NCBI GenBank assembly: GCA_007449985.2
Contig: VIIQ02000329.1
Span: forward strand, 1-64,000
From: Desmodesmus armatus
Taxonomy: Eukaryota > Chlorophyta > Chlorophyceae > Sphaeropleales > Scenedesmaceae
DNA length: 64,000 nt
Direction of reading: 5' to 3'
The notes beneath the pieces are model-generated. The model ran no database searches. It was not told where the DNA came from and worked only from the letters and a program-made list of their open reading frames with translations. Shown piece by piece: positions 1-10,574 of this stretch; the stretch's first letter is position 1; each line of letters begins with the position of its first letter. The translations under genes and the position numbers were made by a program.

Positions 1-37
1 ACTGCCCGCATGCCCCCCCCCCCTCCCCCCACCCCCC

Positions 38-68
<31 letters not shown>

Positions 69-70
69 AC
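1..70. repeat. poly-C run followed by short AC microsatellite
   Basis: Positions 11-54 are almost pure C with single T/A interruptions and 55-70 is an AC run. On the minus strand, where the flanking gene is coded, this is poly-G downstream of a donor, matching the intron pattern seen elsewhere. No coding exon seen in the first 120 bases. Confidence 0.9.
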
Positions 71-166
71 ATCTTCGCTCAACATTTGCAAACGACCCGC
101 TGATGCAACCCCTGTAACCCCAAATTGCCCACTGATGTAGCTGTGGTTTACTGCCCCCTCTCCACA

Positions 167-260
167 CCACCACCACCACCACCACCACCACCACCACCAC
201 CACCACCACCACCACCACCACCACCACCACCACCACCACCACCACCACCACCACCACCAC
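167..260. repeat. (CCA)n trinucleotide microsatellite in intron
   Basis: About 30 uninterrupted CCA/ACC units. It lies just after the donor of the 289-363 exon of the minus-strand PRKRIP1-like gene, so it is intronic. Its apparent polyproline or polyglycine reading frames are artefacts of the repeat. Confidence 0.9.
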
Positions 261-288
261 ACAAACACAGACACACATGCGCGCGCAC

Positions 289-2228
289 CTTTTTCTTCTG
301 TCGCTTTGCTCGCTTCTTTGCTGCGCGTGCATCCATCTCTGCTTGAACTGCTGACCGCTTCGTCTGAAGCACACATCACAAGATAGTAACACCGGAAATT
401 ATGGCTGCAGTAGACAGGAGCGGATTGTAATTATGGAAGCGCTTGGGGCGACATTTGGTGCCAGTCAGCCAAGAAATGCAGTGCATTGCACGCTTCCCAG
501 CAGCATGGCATGTGGGGTTGGTTGTGTGGCAACATCCAAGGTTTGTAGTCATGCTGCCCAGCTGCCTGTAATCCAGATCTCAATATACAAGCGTGATTTC
601 ATCAAGCTGCCCCCACCCACCTCTGCTTTGTCTTCTTCTCCAGTGCACCCCCCCCCCCCCTCCCCCCCCGGCCCGGGCGACGGGCGATGGGTTCGCACCA
701 CACACACCCTCAGGTTAGAGGTAGCACAGAACCGACCAATGCTTGCTGCACCCAGCAGAGGCCTTCCCAACAGAGACCAAACTCTCCGAAGAAGCACCGT
801 TCGCACAACTGTCATTCTGACATGAGTTTGAATATATATATGCAAGTGTACACATCCCATACAGCCACCCACCTCAAAATCCTCATGCTGCTTTGTCTCC
901 TTCTCCACAGCATCCAGCCGCCGCTGACGGTCCTGCTCGGCTCGCCGAATCTGCATATGGCACAGGACACAGCACAGCACACAGCACAGCACACAGGATG
1001 AGACACATCAGGGCACATCTATTTCAAGCCAGGGAAGATTCTCCACAGCATCCAGCCGCTGCTGATAATCCTGCTCGGCTCGCCAAATCTGCACAGCACA
1101 GGTCACAGCACAGCACAGCACAGGACACAGCACACATGAGGACGAACATCAGAACACTTGTACTTCACCAGAGGAAGTGTCGGCCCCATGGGCCGCCCTG
1201 CACATCACCCACAGTGCCGACGGTTTCAGCTGCATCCAGCTACTGCTCACGGCCATGGTCAGCTTGGTGAATGCTACTGCTACCACCACTGTCACTGTCG
1301 CTGCTGCTGTTGCCCCCCCCCCCCCCCTGTTACTGCCCACTTCAGCCCCCCCCCCTTCTCATTCCACACACTCACACTGTCGCTGCTGCTGTTGCCCCCC
1401 CCCCCCCCCTGTTACTGCCCACTTCAGCCCCCCCCCCCTTCTCATTCCACACACTCATACACGTTTGCAGCTGCTGTCCCCCCCCCTTCCCACTGCCTGC
1501 TCTCGCACAGCTGCCACTCACCCACTGAACCACCGCTGCTGCTGCACTCCCCTGCCTTACTGGGTGCCCCCCCCCCCCCAAAACACACATTCCATTATGA
1601 TCAACACGTTTGCCAATATGTGCGTGTCGGCACGCACTTTTTAAGCCTGTCGTCATGAGATGCACTTGATGGTTGTGACTCATGTGTTTAACACATGCAC
1701 CCCCCCCCCTCTTTGTCATACCCCCATGCCTGTCTGTAGTGGTGGAAGTCGCCGCTGCCTGCTCCTGCACAGCTGCCACTAGTGTTGCCACTGCTACTGC
1801 CAGACTGCTGCTGCCTAACACTCCCACCCCATACCCCCCCCCCCCCCCCCCCCCCGCCCCGGCCTTCCCATGTTGTAATACCTGTCTGTAGTAGTGGAAG
1901 TCACAGCTGCCACTACTGCTGCCACTACGGCTGCCACTGCCACTGCCAGACTGCTGCTGCTGCCCCCCCCCCCCCCCTCAGAGCACCCCCTCCTTCCCAT
2001 GCCACACCCAATTATCTGTCTGTAGTAGTGGAAATCTGCCGCTACTGTTGCCACTGCTGATGCCTGGCTGCCGCCCCCCCCCCCCCCAAAAAAACTTCCC
2101 ATGTTGTCATACCTGTCTGTAGTAGTGGAAGTCTCCGCTGCCTGCCCCTGCACAGCTGCCCACCACGTTGAAGATGCGCGTAGGCAGCTCCTCATTGATC
2201 TCACGCAGCTTGGCTTCCAACACTTGGG

Positions 2229-2264
<36 letters not shown>

Positions 2265-2815
2265 TTTACACTGCAGTCCCTACGATTCCTACCAAATTTA
2301 CATTCTGCGCCCACCCTTGGCTTGCAGGCTGCTGCTGCACGTACAGCAGCATTACAGTGCTGGTCCACCACAGGCTTTGCCTGGCGCTACTGGACATGCA
2401 TAATGTGTCTGACATTCAACCACCAAACACTTCGGTTATATTCAAACGTAAGGAGAATGACCACTGTCTTGCTGCACCACCAGGGACCAAATGCGGTTGC
2501 GTGCCAGGTGTGCTGACTGCCTTTCCAGCAGCGTATGCGTGTGTGTTGCTGGGCAAGTTACATGCATGTGCTGTCTTCATGAGTGCATGACAAGCAGCAG
2601 GATGGCTGCTGCAGCCTTAGCAAAACGTTTAACAGCAACCACAGGACACCACGACCAGCTGCTGGGATCATTTGGGCTACCCAGCGCAAGTACAACTGTA
2701 ACATGAGTGTGCTGACCTCCTGAATGCGTTCTTCCCGCGCCTTCGCGACCTGTTCGGGGTCCTGCGCTATCAAAGCTCCCGAGGAGCTGCCAGGGTGTGG
2801 GATGAGGTCGCCCAT
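289..2815 (-). CDS. PRKRIP1: PRKRIP1-like protein (DUF1168 family), 3' end beyond window
   Basis: Spliced gene read right to left. Exons: 2815-2717 (ATG, starts MGDLIPHPG, 33 codons), 2229-2113 (39 codons), 950-873 (26 codons), 363-289 (25 codons); all junctions are GT-AG in phase 0, so the frame is continuous. Exon 2 ends with FNVVGSCAGAGSGDFHYYRQ, which matches the family signature (animal form: VMGSSAGAGSGEFHVYR). Exon 3 is the charged helix beginning IRRAEQDRQRRLDAVEKE and exon 4 ends in the basic stretch AAKKRAKRQKKK, as in the family. Family members are small nuclear double-stranded-RNA-binding proteins found in catalytic-stage spliceosomes; that role is from family knowledge. The C-terminal exon must lie to the left of position 1. 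Introns hold degenerate copies of exons 2 and 3. It is divergently arranged with the uL5 gene at 4069. Confidence 0.82.
1037..1092 (-). repeat. Degenerate intronic copy of the PRKRIP1-like exon 3 5' edge
   Basis: On the minus strand this reads an acceptor-like GTGCAG followed by QIWRAEQDYQQRLDAVE, compared with IRRAEQDRQRRLDAVEKE in the exon at 950-873. It lies in the intron immediately upstream of that exon, in the same direction. Confidence 0.8.
1290..1470. repeat. Two tandem ~90-bp units of CTG plus double poly-C
   Basis: A unit made of GTCGCTGCTGCTGTTG, a poly-C run, TGTTACTGCCCACTTCAG, a second poly-C run and TTCTCATTCCACACACTC occurs twice (about 1290-1378 and 1379-1460), with a partial third. 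It is intronic in the PRKRIP1-like gene. Confidence 0.8.
1727..2055 (-). repeat. Three intronic copies of the PRKRIP1-like exon 2 3' edge with donor
   Basis: The edge of exon 2 (minus-strand reading DFHYYRQ then GTATGAC) recurs at about 2015-2055, 1883-1920 and 1727-1765, each followed on the coding strand by poly-G. The donor dinucleotide differs: GT in the real exon and the middle copy, AT in the first copy, GC in the last. Copies are progressively diverged. Confidence 0.85.
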
Positions 2816-4068
2816 CGTGCTGCTGCTGTTCCGCTGCTCTCTGCTTTGGCCCCTAGCGGGGGTAGCCTCCTGTGGCGTGCTGCTAAGGAGCCGTTTCTTC
2901 ACTGTGTGGAACCAGTAGCAGCTTGAATCGACCTGGCTGGTGGCAAGGACAGGCCAAGCAAGGTGGCAGAACCAAGAGCTGAGGGGGGTCACTGATGGAA
3001 TGAAAAGAACAGAGCAGCACAGTATGCTTCCTTCTGTGGATACGGTTTTTGATGAGACATATAGACGGGCAGCACAATCAACGGTCTCCCTGCTGTGCAC
3101 TGCAAAAAAATTTCTCCCTTCCGTGCTCTGCTGCTGTCATTTCTGTTGAGAACGGTTTGCGTCAGATCGTCTCAAGACTGAATACGCAACACATTTGCTG
3201 CAAGTCAAGGGATGCATTGCTGTTGTCCTTAGTCCAATCGGGGAGTCTGCTCTCCCTCCTGTTCCTTGCCATCGTCCAGCGTGATCTTTCTTGAACACTG
3301 CAGTTTCTCAACGCCCTGCTGAGGAGACAGCTTGACGATGTCTGTTGGGATCAACCTGCTGCGAGCCTCGCTATGTGGTAAGGATCACAGGCAGCAGCAC
3401 AGCAGTCATAGGCACTAGGCAGGCAGCAGTAGACCTAGGGAGCTACGATAGATTTATGCTGACATTCGCAGCGCCATGATATCTTGTGTGTGCAGGTCAA
3501 TGGGTACCAAGCTGCAGCAGCATCAGCGGTATGCAGCTGCTGCACAATGCGGCAGCATCCTGCTGCTCCAGTGCCGCCCAACAGGTGTGTGTGACGTGGG
3601 CTGCATGGTTGCGATGGTGCAAACGCCAACAGCAATGCTGAAATTTTGAATCAGCTGCTGGTGTTGCCCGATCGCTTGTGATGCACACTTGTTGAAGCTT
3701 TGGGGTGTGGTGCTGACTTGCAGCTTATGCATCAAGCTTTGCAACTTGGGGGGGTGGGGATGGGGTTGGGATGCAGCTGCATGGTTGTGTGGAAGATTGT
3801 ATGAGTCCTGCATGCTGCAGCATAACTCACGCCATCAGCAAAAGGTCCCCCCACCCGTTCACCTGACTTCGTCTCAGACCATCCACTCTCCTGCCCCCAC
3901 CCCCCCTGACCCCTTCTTCCTCTGCGTTGCTCGTCCCAAGTGCACATGCGCCTCTCTAGCCCGGCCTTTCCACCAGCCTATTGAACCCTTCCCCTGCCGC
4001 GCTCGTTTCTGCGTGCGCTGGTTGTGCTGCCTTGCAGTTGCGGTGCTTGACGACAACCGAAGCCAGCA
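2816..4068. promoter_or_regulatory. Divergent intergenic region between PRKRIP1-like and uL5m
   Basis: The two flanking genes point away from each other, so both promoters and 5' UTRs should lie in these 1.25 kb. I see no convincing TATA box or other defined element. A stretch before 4069 (about 3981-4068) reads like a mitochondrial presequence in another frame but lacks an ATG, so an upstream exon of the uL5m gene may be hidden here. Confidence 0.5.
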
Positions 4069-6706
4069 ATGCAGAAAGCAAGCCCAGCAAAAAAACAGCA
4101 AAAAGCAGCAGAAGCAGCAGCGCCAAAGGCTGGCAAACCAGCAGCAGGAAAGGCTCCAGCGCCAGCAGCACCCCAGCAGCAGCAGCAGCAGCAGGAGGCG
4201 ATGCTACAGCAGCTACAGCGGAGCTACCAGCGCAGCCGGTTGTATGATTTTTACACCAACCACCTCAGCAGGGAGATGATGCTGAAACTGAATGTGCACC
4301 TACTGAACCGGCTGCCGCGGGTGACGAGCATCGTGCTGTCGGTGAATGCCAAAGATCTGAAAGGCAAACGATATGTGAGTTTGGGGGGGGGGGGTTAGGG
4401 TGTGTGTGTGTTGGGGGGGGGGGGGGGGGGGGGCTGAAAATGTGTGTGTTGATGCTGAGGCTTGCGTGTGTGTGAGAGTGGTGGTGGTGGTGGTGTGGGT
4501 CGGTGGTGAGGGGCACGGGGGGGGGGGGGGGGGGGGGAGCGGCATGGTGTGTGGTGGTTGATGGGCTCACCAGCTGCCGCGAGTGAAGAGCATGTTGCTG
4601 TCGGTGAACGCCAAAGAGACACACCGCAAACGATAGGTGAGACTGGGTTGTATTGAGGAGACTGGGTGGGGGGGGGGTGGGGGGGGGGGGGGGGGGGGGT
4701 GCGCAATGGTGTGTGCGTGTAGACACAGGGAGTGTGAGGGGGGGCAGCAGATTGTGTGGTGATTGATCAAATCACCAGCTGCTGCCAGTGAAGAGCATGC
4801 ACGGCAAGCAATATGTGAGTCTAGGTTTGCTTGTGTAGAGGAGGGGGGGGGGGGGGTAGCATGTCTGTTAGCATACACACTCTTGAGACAGAGCACATGC
4901 TCATTCCAGCGCTTATCTGACATGGCGCTAGTACCATACAGTATCATCCAGTCGATTGCGCTGTGTTGATATCAATGCTGTGGCTTGACACGATGTGTGC
5001 TTGCAGGTTGAAAAGTGGGAGATGCTGCTGCCTGCGTTAGCCCTGGAGTACATCAGCGGCCAACCTGCTGAGTTTGTGCACAGCACAGTCAAGTACTACA
5101 AGAGCAGGAACGCTGTAACAGGTGTGTGGAGATGCGTCAACTGCTGCTGCTGCTGCTGCTACTGCTACTGCCTGGCATTCTACCTTTCACAATGCACATC
5201 TAAATCTCGACTGAGGTTGCAAGACTGTGTTGTTCCCCATCCCATGCTTTTTTGGTCCGGGCGCTGGGCACCTCCTGGAACAAGGGGTGTTAAGGCGTCT
5301 CCCCTTAGTGTGAGGCTTTGCCTTGGGCTCCCCGCAGTCGGGTTTCACCGGCTGTTGCGTGTGTGGCAGCCGGTGGGGGTCCGCCCCCCTATACATAAAT
5401 AATAAGCAGGGTAGTACCCTGCTCCCCCTATCTGCACTTCCTACAATACTACTCCACAGCTGCTATCATCTGCCCCCAATATAGCTGCTGCTGCTTCTGC
5501 TGCTGCTGCTTATGCTGCTGCTGCTTCTGCTGCTGCTTCAGGTGTGAAGGTAACCCTAAGGAAGGGTGCTGCCATGGACTTCCTGCAGAAGCTGAACTAC
5601 ATCGTGCTGCCCAGTCAGAACGGGTTTGCGGGCGTCAGCAGCAGGGCATTTGACAAGGCTGGTAACCTGCATTTCAGGTGGGGAGGAGGGGGTCAATTTT
5701 CATATGTGTGTGTGCATGCGCGCAGGGGGGGGGGGGGGGCGTGTCTGGGCTTTGGGGGTGTGGGCAGGGCATTTTCTTTGGTTTTGTCAGGGGAAGGCGG
5801 AGTCCCACCGGCTGGCCACACACAGCGCAATCAGGTGACCCAGGCATTTGACAAGGCAGGCAAGCTCCACTACTTCTGGGTGATTATGGTGTGTTGTAGA
5901 GGGAGGTAAGGGGTGCCCGCCGCTGCTGCTTCTTTTGTCCGTGGTTATGGCAGGGAAAGGGTCGAGGGCAGTGGCTTGTTGTTTTTGAGTCACAATGAGG
6001 CAGGGCCTCGGACCAGGCACGCGTTGCGCATTTGAAATGTCCTTGAGTCAACTCCAGGAACTTTTAGTCAACCTTTAGTCAACTCCAGGAACCTTGTGTG
6101 GGCGTCAAAAGGGATCCTCGCGAGAGACGTGCATGCCACCCGTGTGCATGTGTGTGTAAGACACTTGCAGGAGGGGGCGGTGTGTCAAAAGAAACCTCTT
6201 TGCCGCAGTTTCAGTGTACCATCCTTCCCACTGCTGCTGCTGCTGCTGCTGCTGCTGCAGGGTCCCACGCATGGTGAACTTCCCAGACTTTGAAGAGCAG
6301 TTTGAACTGTTTGAAGAGTTGGGAGCGCTGCATGTGAGCATCAACATTGGCAATGTCAATAAGGCACCACAACGCAGCCAGCTGCTGCTGACTGGACTGC
6401 AGCTGCCGATTTTGAACAAGGTAAGGGGGGAAAAGGCTGATCGAACAAAGCCCCGTTACACAGGCTGCTTGTTGTAGTCTCAGTGTGGACATGGCCCGTT
6501 GAGTCTTTCCAAATGCTCAGTACACATGCACCATCTGATAAGGGTCGCTGGTGATGCTGATGCTGCTGCCGCCGCCGCTGCTGCTGCTGCTGCTGCTGCT
6601 GCCATTGATGCTGATGCAGACGAAGGATGCTGCTGCTGCTGAGGGGGAGAGGGTGCCAGCAGCTGAAGGCAGCAGCAGCGAATCCTCTGAATCGGACGCG
6701 GAGTAA
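4069..6706 (+). CDS. Ribosomal protein uL5, mitochondrial type
   Basis: Five exons: 4069-4374, 5007-5121, 5542-5677, 6261-6420, 6620-6706 (TAA), phases compatible throughout, giving about 267 residues. The L5 N-terminal domain is in exon 1 (MLKLNVHLLNRLPRVTSIVL), followed by LEYISGQPAEF, then GVKVTLRKGAAMDFLQKLNY and NFPDFEEQFELFEELGALHV, which is the usual uL5 order. The tail is acidic (GSSSESSESDAE). uL5 binds 5S rRNA or its structural equivalent in the large-subunit central protuberance; the organellar assignment rests on likeness to algal/plant mitochondrial L5 and is an inference. The N-terminus before L5 is rich in Ala, Lys and Gln. The ATG at 4069 follows an in-frame TGA, so it is either the true start or an upstream exon supplies a targeting peptide. 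The last intron and the acceptor at 6620 are chosen because they give an open, phase-matched tail. Confidence 0.85.
4571..4822 (+). repeat. Two donor-side copies of uL5m exon 1 in intron 1
   Basis: At 4571-4637 the exon 1 end (LPRV.S..LSVNAK) recurs but ends in an in-frame TAG just before a GT donor. At 4778-4817 a shorter copy ends GGCAAGCAATATGTGAG. The exon edge and both copies are followed by poly-G on the coding strand (4382-4436, 4518-4538, 4667-4699, 4841-4856). Confidence 0.88.
5405..5423. repeat. Perfect 19-bp palindrome in uL5m intron 2
   Basis: AGCAGGGTA, a single G, then TACCCTGCT. It sits at the end of an intronic stretch (about 5190-5430) that resembles no neighbouring sequence. 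Function unknown. Confidence 0.6.
5826..5885 (+). repeat. Donor-side copy of uL5m exon 3 in intron 3
   Basis: Reads FDKAGKLHYFW, a diverged copy of the exon end FDKAGNLHFR at 5650-5677. The two are separated by a poly-G run (5727-5739). Confidence 0.8.
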
Positions 6707-7431
6707 GATTGCTGCAGCAAGAGTTATGCGGTTGCTGCAGGCTTGTAACAGCAGCTTCGGCAATCAAGCGAATCCATTGTAAGCTCACGGTCATGGACGG
6801 GTTGGTTGCAATGAACTGCAACCCACATGTGCAGATCAGACCAGTCACCAACTAGGGGCAGACGGACGTAACAGGACAGTTATTGGTAACTGCGGCAGAC
6901 AGCAAACCCTTTGTTCAATACTTTTTTGTGTGACCTTCCGATCGTGTATGCTGATCCGGCAGAGTGACAGCAGCAGTAACTCTCAAGCCCGGGGTATGGG
7001 TGGGAGTGCCGTTGGTACTGGCTGCCAATGTATCATTATACTGTATATATGTGCATAATCCCAATTACGCCAGTTTTGGCCCATTCCGGCACCCATACTC
7101 GAGTCCGAGGGCTCAAGCTGACACACCTCGATCGTGGGACGAACCCCCTCTCTTCTGCTTTGGCTTTCTCCTTTCGTTACGACGTTGGAAGCCTATGTAC
7201 CGCGGATGCAGTGAACGATCTGGCCGTTATGATGCGGGCGTTAGTCTGCACTGCCTTTGAGCAGGGGCACTGCTGACAACAGCAGTACCTTCGGCGCTCA
7301 GGCGCTCAGCAAAGCAAGTAGGAGCAGTACTCTGCGTAACCTGCACTTTGTGTTCACGTCGGAGACGTGAACTGGCGTAGGCATTGCGGGGGGTGCCCAC
7401 AGTACCCTGCTACCCCAGCAACAACACAGTC
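6707..7431. other. Intergenic, uL5m 3' region to next start
   Basis: Both flanking genes are on the plus strand. I see no open reading frame with recognisable protein features and no clear promoter element. Confidence 0.6.
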
Positions 7432-9776
7432 ATGTCGCTGCGGACATTGGCGGTCGTTGGAACAGTTCTAGGTGAGCATATAGGCGGTTTACTGTGTATC
7501 AAAAGCCGTATCAAAGCTCGATTTGATGCAGCAGTAGGTTACATTTGAGGATTGTTGCAGTGGGTGAGCTGCATTGGTACAGCACACATCAGCAGGGGGT
7601 GAAGCGGGGGGAGGGCAATGTGTTGCAGCAGAGGGGTGGGAGTGAGGAGGGGAAGGGGGCAAGAGGAGAGGCAGCGGTTTGTTTGACATGGTGAAGATCT
7701 GCAGGGGGTGGTTGTTGGAAATGCTTCCTTCGCAACGGCTCTTACACCGACAGCTGTGCAGAGTGACACAGCAAGCAGCAGCAATGTTTGAAGAGACCGT
7801 CTCTCAAGTGACTGTGTCCCCGCAGGCACGTCTGCACAACTGCAACAGCAAACCTTCCCCTCTCACGGACATGTGCATGTGAACATCCACATGCCAACAC
7901 GCATACGCTTTGCGACACCCCCCCCCCCCCCCATTCACCACCAGTACAGCCAACCACCCAGCCAGCCACCAACCGCCGAGGCGCTTTCATGGCTGTTGTG
8001 GCCGTGATATGGCTGTGTGGTTGTGTGATTGGCGTGCAGGCATGTGCTCAATGCTGGGGTGTCAGTAGTGATCTGGCTGCTGTGAAAGACATCGCGGCAA
8101 CACGTCAACCGCACAGCAGCCTTATCTCCTTTCCCCTTGCCCCCCCTACCCCGCCCACCCACCCCCCACACCGCGGTCAAGCCTCCTCTCCACCACCGTT
8201 ACACCCACCACCCACCAATCACCAACTGCACACTGTCCTCCTGGTACCCTCAACTCCCACACAACTTCAAATGTGATCTGATGTGACGCAGGCATCTGCC
8301 ACCCAGCCGGGGTGTCAGTCATCGATTGGCTGCTGTCGCTGCTCCCACTGACAGCTGCCACGTCAGCAACCACACAGCAGCCATCAACCACTCCAACCTC
8401 TCCCCCCCCCCTCACTGAGACGCCCATCTGTGTCTGCCAGGAGTCGACTGGCTGCTGCCGTTACTTCAATTGACAGTTGCAGCGCTAGCCAACACACAGT
8501 AGTCATCCTGCCCGCCCTGCCCTGCTACAAGCACCCCCCCCCCCTCCCCCCTACTCAAACCTTCCTCACGACTTCCACCCACTCAACCCAAAATGCAACA
8601 TGGGTGATATCATTTTTTCCTTTCTGCAGGCATCTCTTACCTGGCCAGGGTGCCAGTAATCAACTGGTTGCTGTCGCTAATTCAAGGAACAGCTGCCACG
8701 TCAGCAACCGCACAGCAGTCATCAATCCCCCCCCCCCCCTCAATGTGTTGCCCATCTGTGTCTGCCATGCAGGCATCTATTACCTAGCCGGAGTGCCAGT
8801 GGTCGACTGGCTGCTGTCGCTGCTGCAAGTGACAGTTGCAGCGTTAGCAACCACACAGCAGCCATCAATCCTTCCGCCTCCCCCCCCCCCTTCCTCGTCA
8901 CTGTGACGCCCATCTGTGTCTGCCTTGCAGGCATATGTTACCTAGCCGGGGTGCCAGTAATCGACTGGCTGCTGTCGCTGCTGCAAGTGCTGGCCTACGT
9001 GCTGTCCTCCCTCCTGTGGGCTTTCTGGCAGCTGCTGCAGCCAGCACAGGACAACAGACACAGCACACTGCCTGAACTGCACCAGGTGAGCTTGATGAGT
9101 GGCTTGACTGCGTCATTCACTGTGAGCACTGACCCCCACCCCCACTCGCACACCCACTTTGCTCCCTCCCTACCCCACCGCCCTCCTCTCCCCACACATG
9201 GCATCGTGGCGGGGCCTTGTGTGTCAATTTTCATGCTTGTCAGTGGCGTGTGTGTTTGAAGACTGGGAGGGGGGGTTCTGCAGCACACTGCCAGCACAAG
9301 ACAACAGACACAGCTCACTGCCTGAACTGCACCAGGTGAGCCAATTGTGACCTGTCTAATGGGTTTTTCAGGTTGGGGTTCCAGAAAAACCCTAGACCCT
9401 TGTGTTCGTAGGCATGTACCAGAAGCCGCAACAGGGAAGATGATGGTGGTGGTGGACGTGGTGTAGTTATCACCTCCTGGGTGATGCAGCTGCCAGTCAC
9501 TGAGTGAGCTGGCTTTCCCATCGCACCCACCCACCCACCCACCCACCCACCCCCCTCCTCTTATCTTACCTTTCCTGCTGCCGCTGCTGCTGCTGCTGCT
9601 GCTGCCATCCTCCAGGCTGTGTCGAATGTGAGTGTTTGAAATGTCACCAATGATGCTGCCAGGGTTGCAGACCTCCTTGATGAGGTTTAAGTTCCCTGCC
9701 CCCCCCCCCCTCCCCCTGTTCCTAATGCACAACAGACAAAATATGATTGTGCAGCGCTCTGTCACCTGATCTCCCC

Positions 9777-9868
<92 letters not shown>

Positions 9869-10032
9869 TTGTCGTGTCCCACAGGCTGTGCTGAATGTGA
9901 CCAATGATGCTGCCAGGGTTGCAGACCTCCTTGATGAGGTTTAAGTTCCCTGCCCCCCCCCCCCCTCCCCCCTGTTCCTAATGCACAACAGACAAAATAT
10001 GATTGTGCAGCGCTCTGTCACCTGATCTCCCC

Positions 10033-10073
<41 letters not shown>

Positions 10074-10233
10074 TTGTCGTGTCCCACAGGCTGTGCTGAA
10101 TGTGACCAATGATGCTGCCAGGGTTGCAGACCTCCTTGATGAGGTTTAAGTTCCCTGCCCCCCCCCCCTCCCCTGTTCCTAATGCACAACAGACAAAATA
10201 TGATTGTGCAGCGCTCTGTCACCTGATCTCCCC

Positions 10234-10313
<80 letters not shown>

Positions 10314-10526
10314 TTGTCGTGTCCCACAGGCTGTGCTGAATGTGACCAATGATGCTGCCAGGGTTGCAGACCTCCTTGATGAGTTCATGCTGCAGTACAG
10401 CAGCGACTACCACCCGCCCAACACACACGCATAAAAATACACCAAAATGAAACATTACCACCACCGCCACCCCAAGTTGCACCGGTACTAGCACATGGAA
10501 TGTGCAGCCCCCTCTCACCATAGCTT

Positions 10527-10574
<48 letters not shown>

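Noticed and set aside
125..372. Open frames of polyproline or polyglycine
   Set aside because: They are products of the (CCA)n repeat inside an intron of the minus-strand gene.
3981..4247. Frame resembling a mitochondrial presequence (LRCLTTTEASNAES)
   Set aside because: No ATG, and it is out of frame with the uL5 domain; reported only as a possible hidden upstream exon.
5190..5430. Possible solo LTR or small transposon in uL5m intron 2
   Set aside because: A palindrome is present but no paired termini or target-site duplication could be identified.
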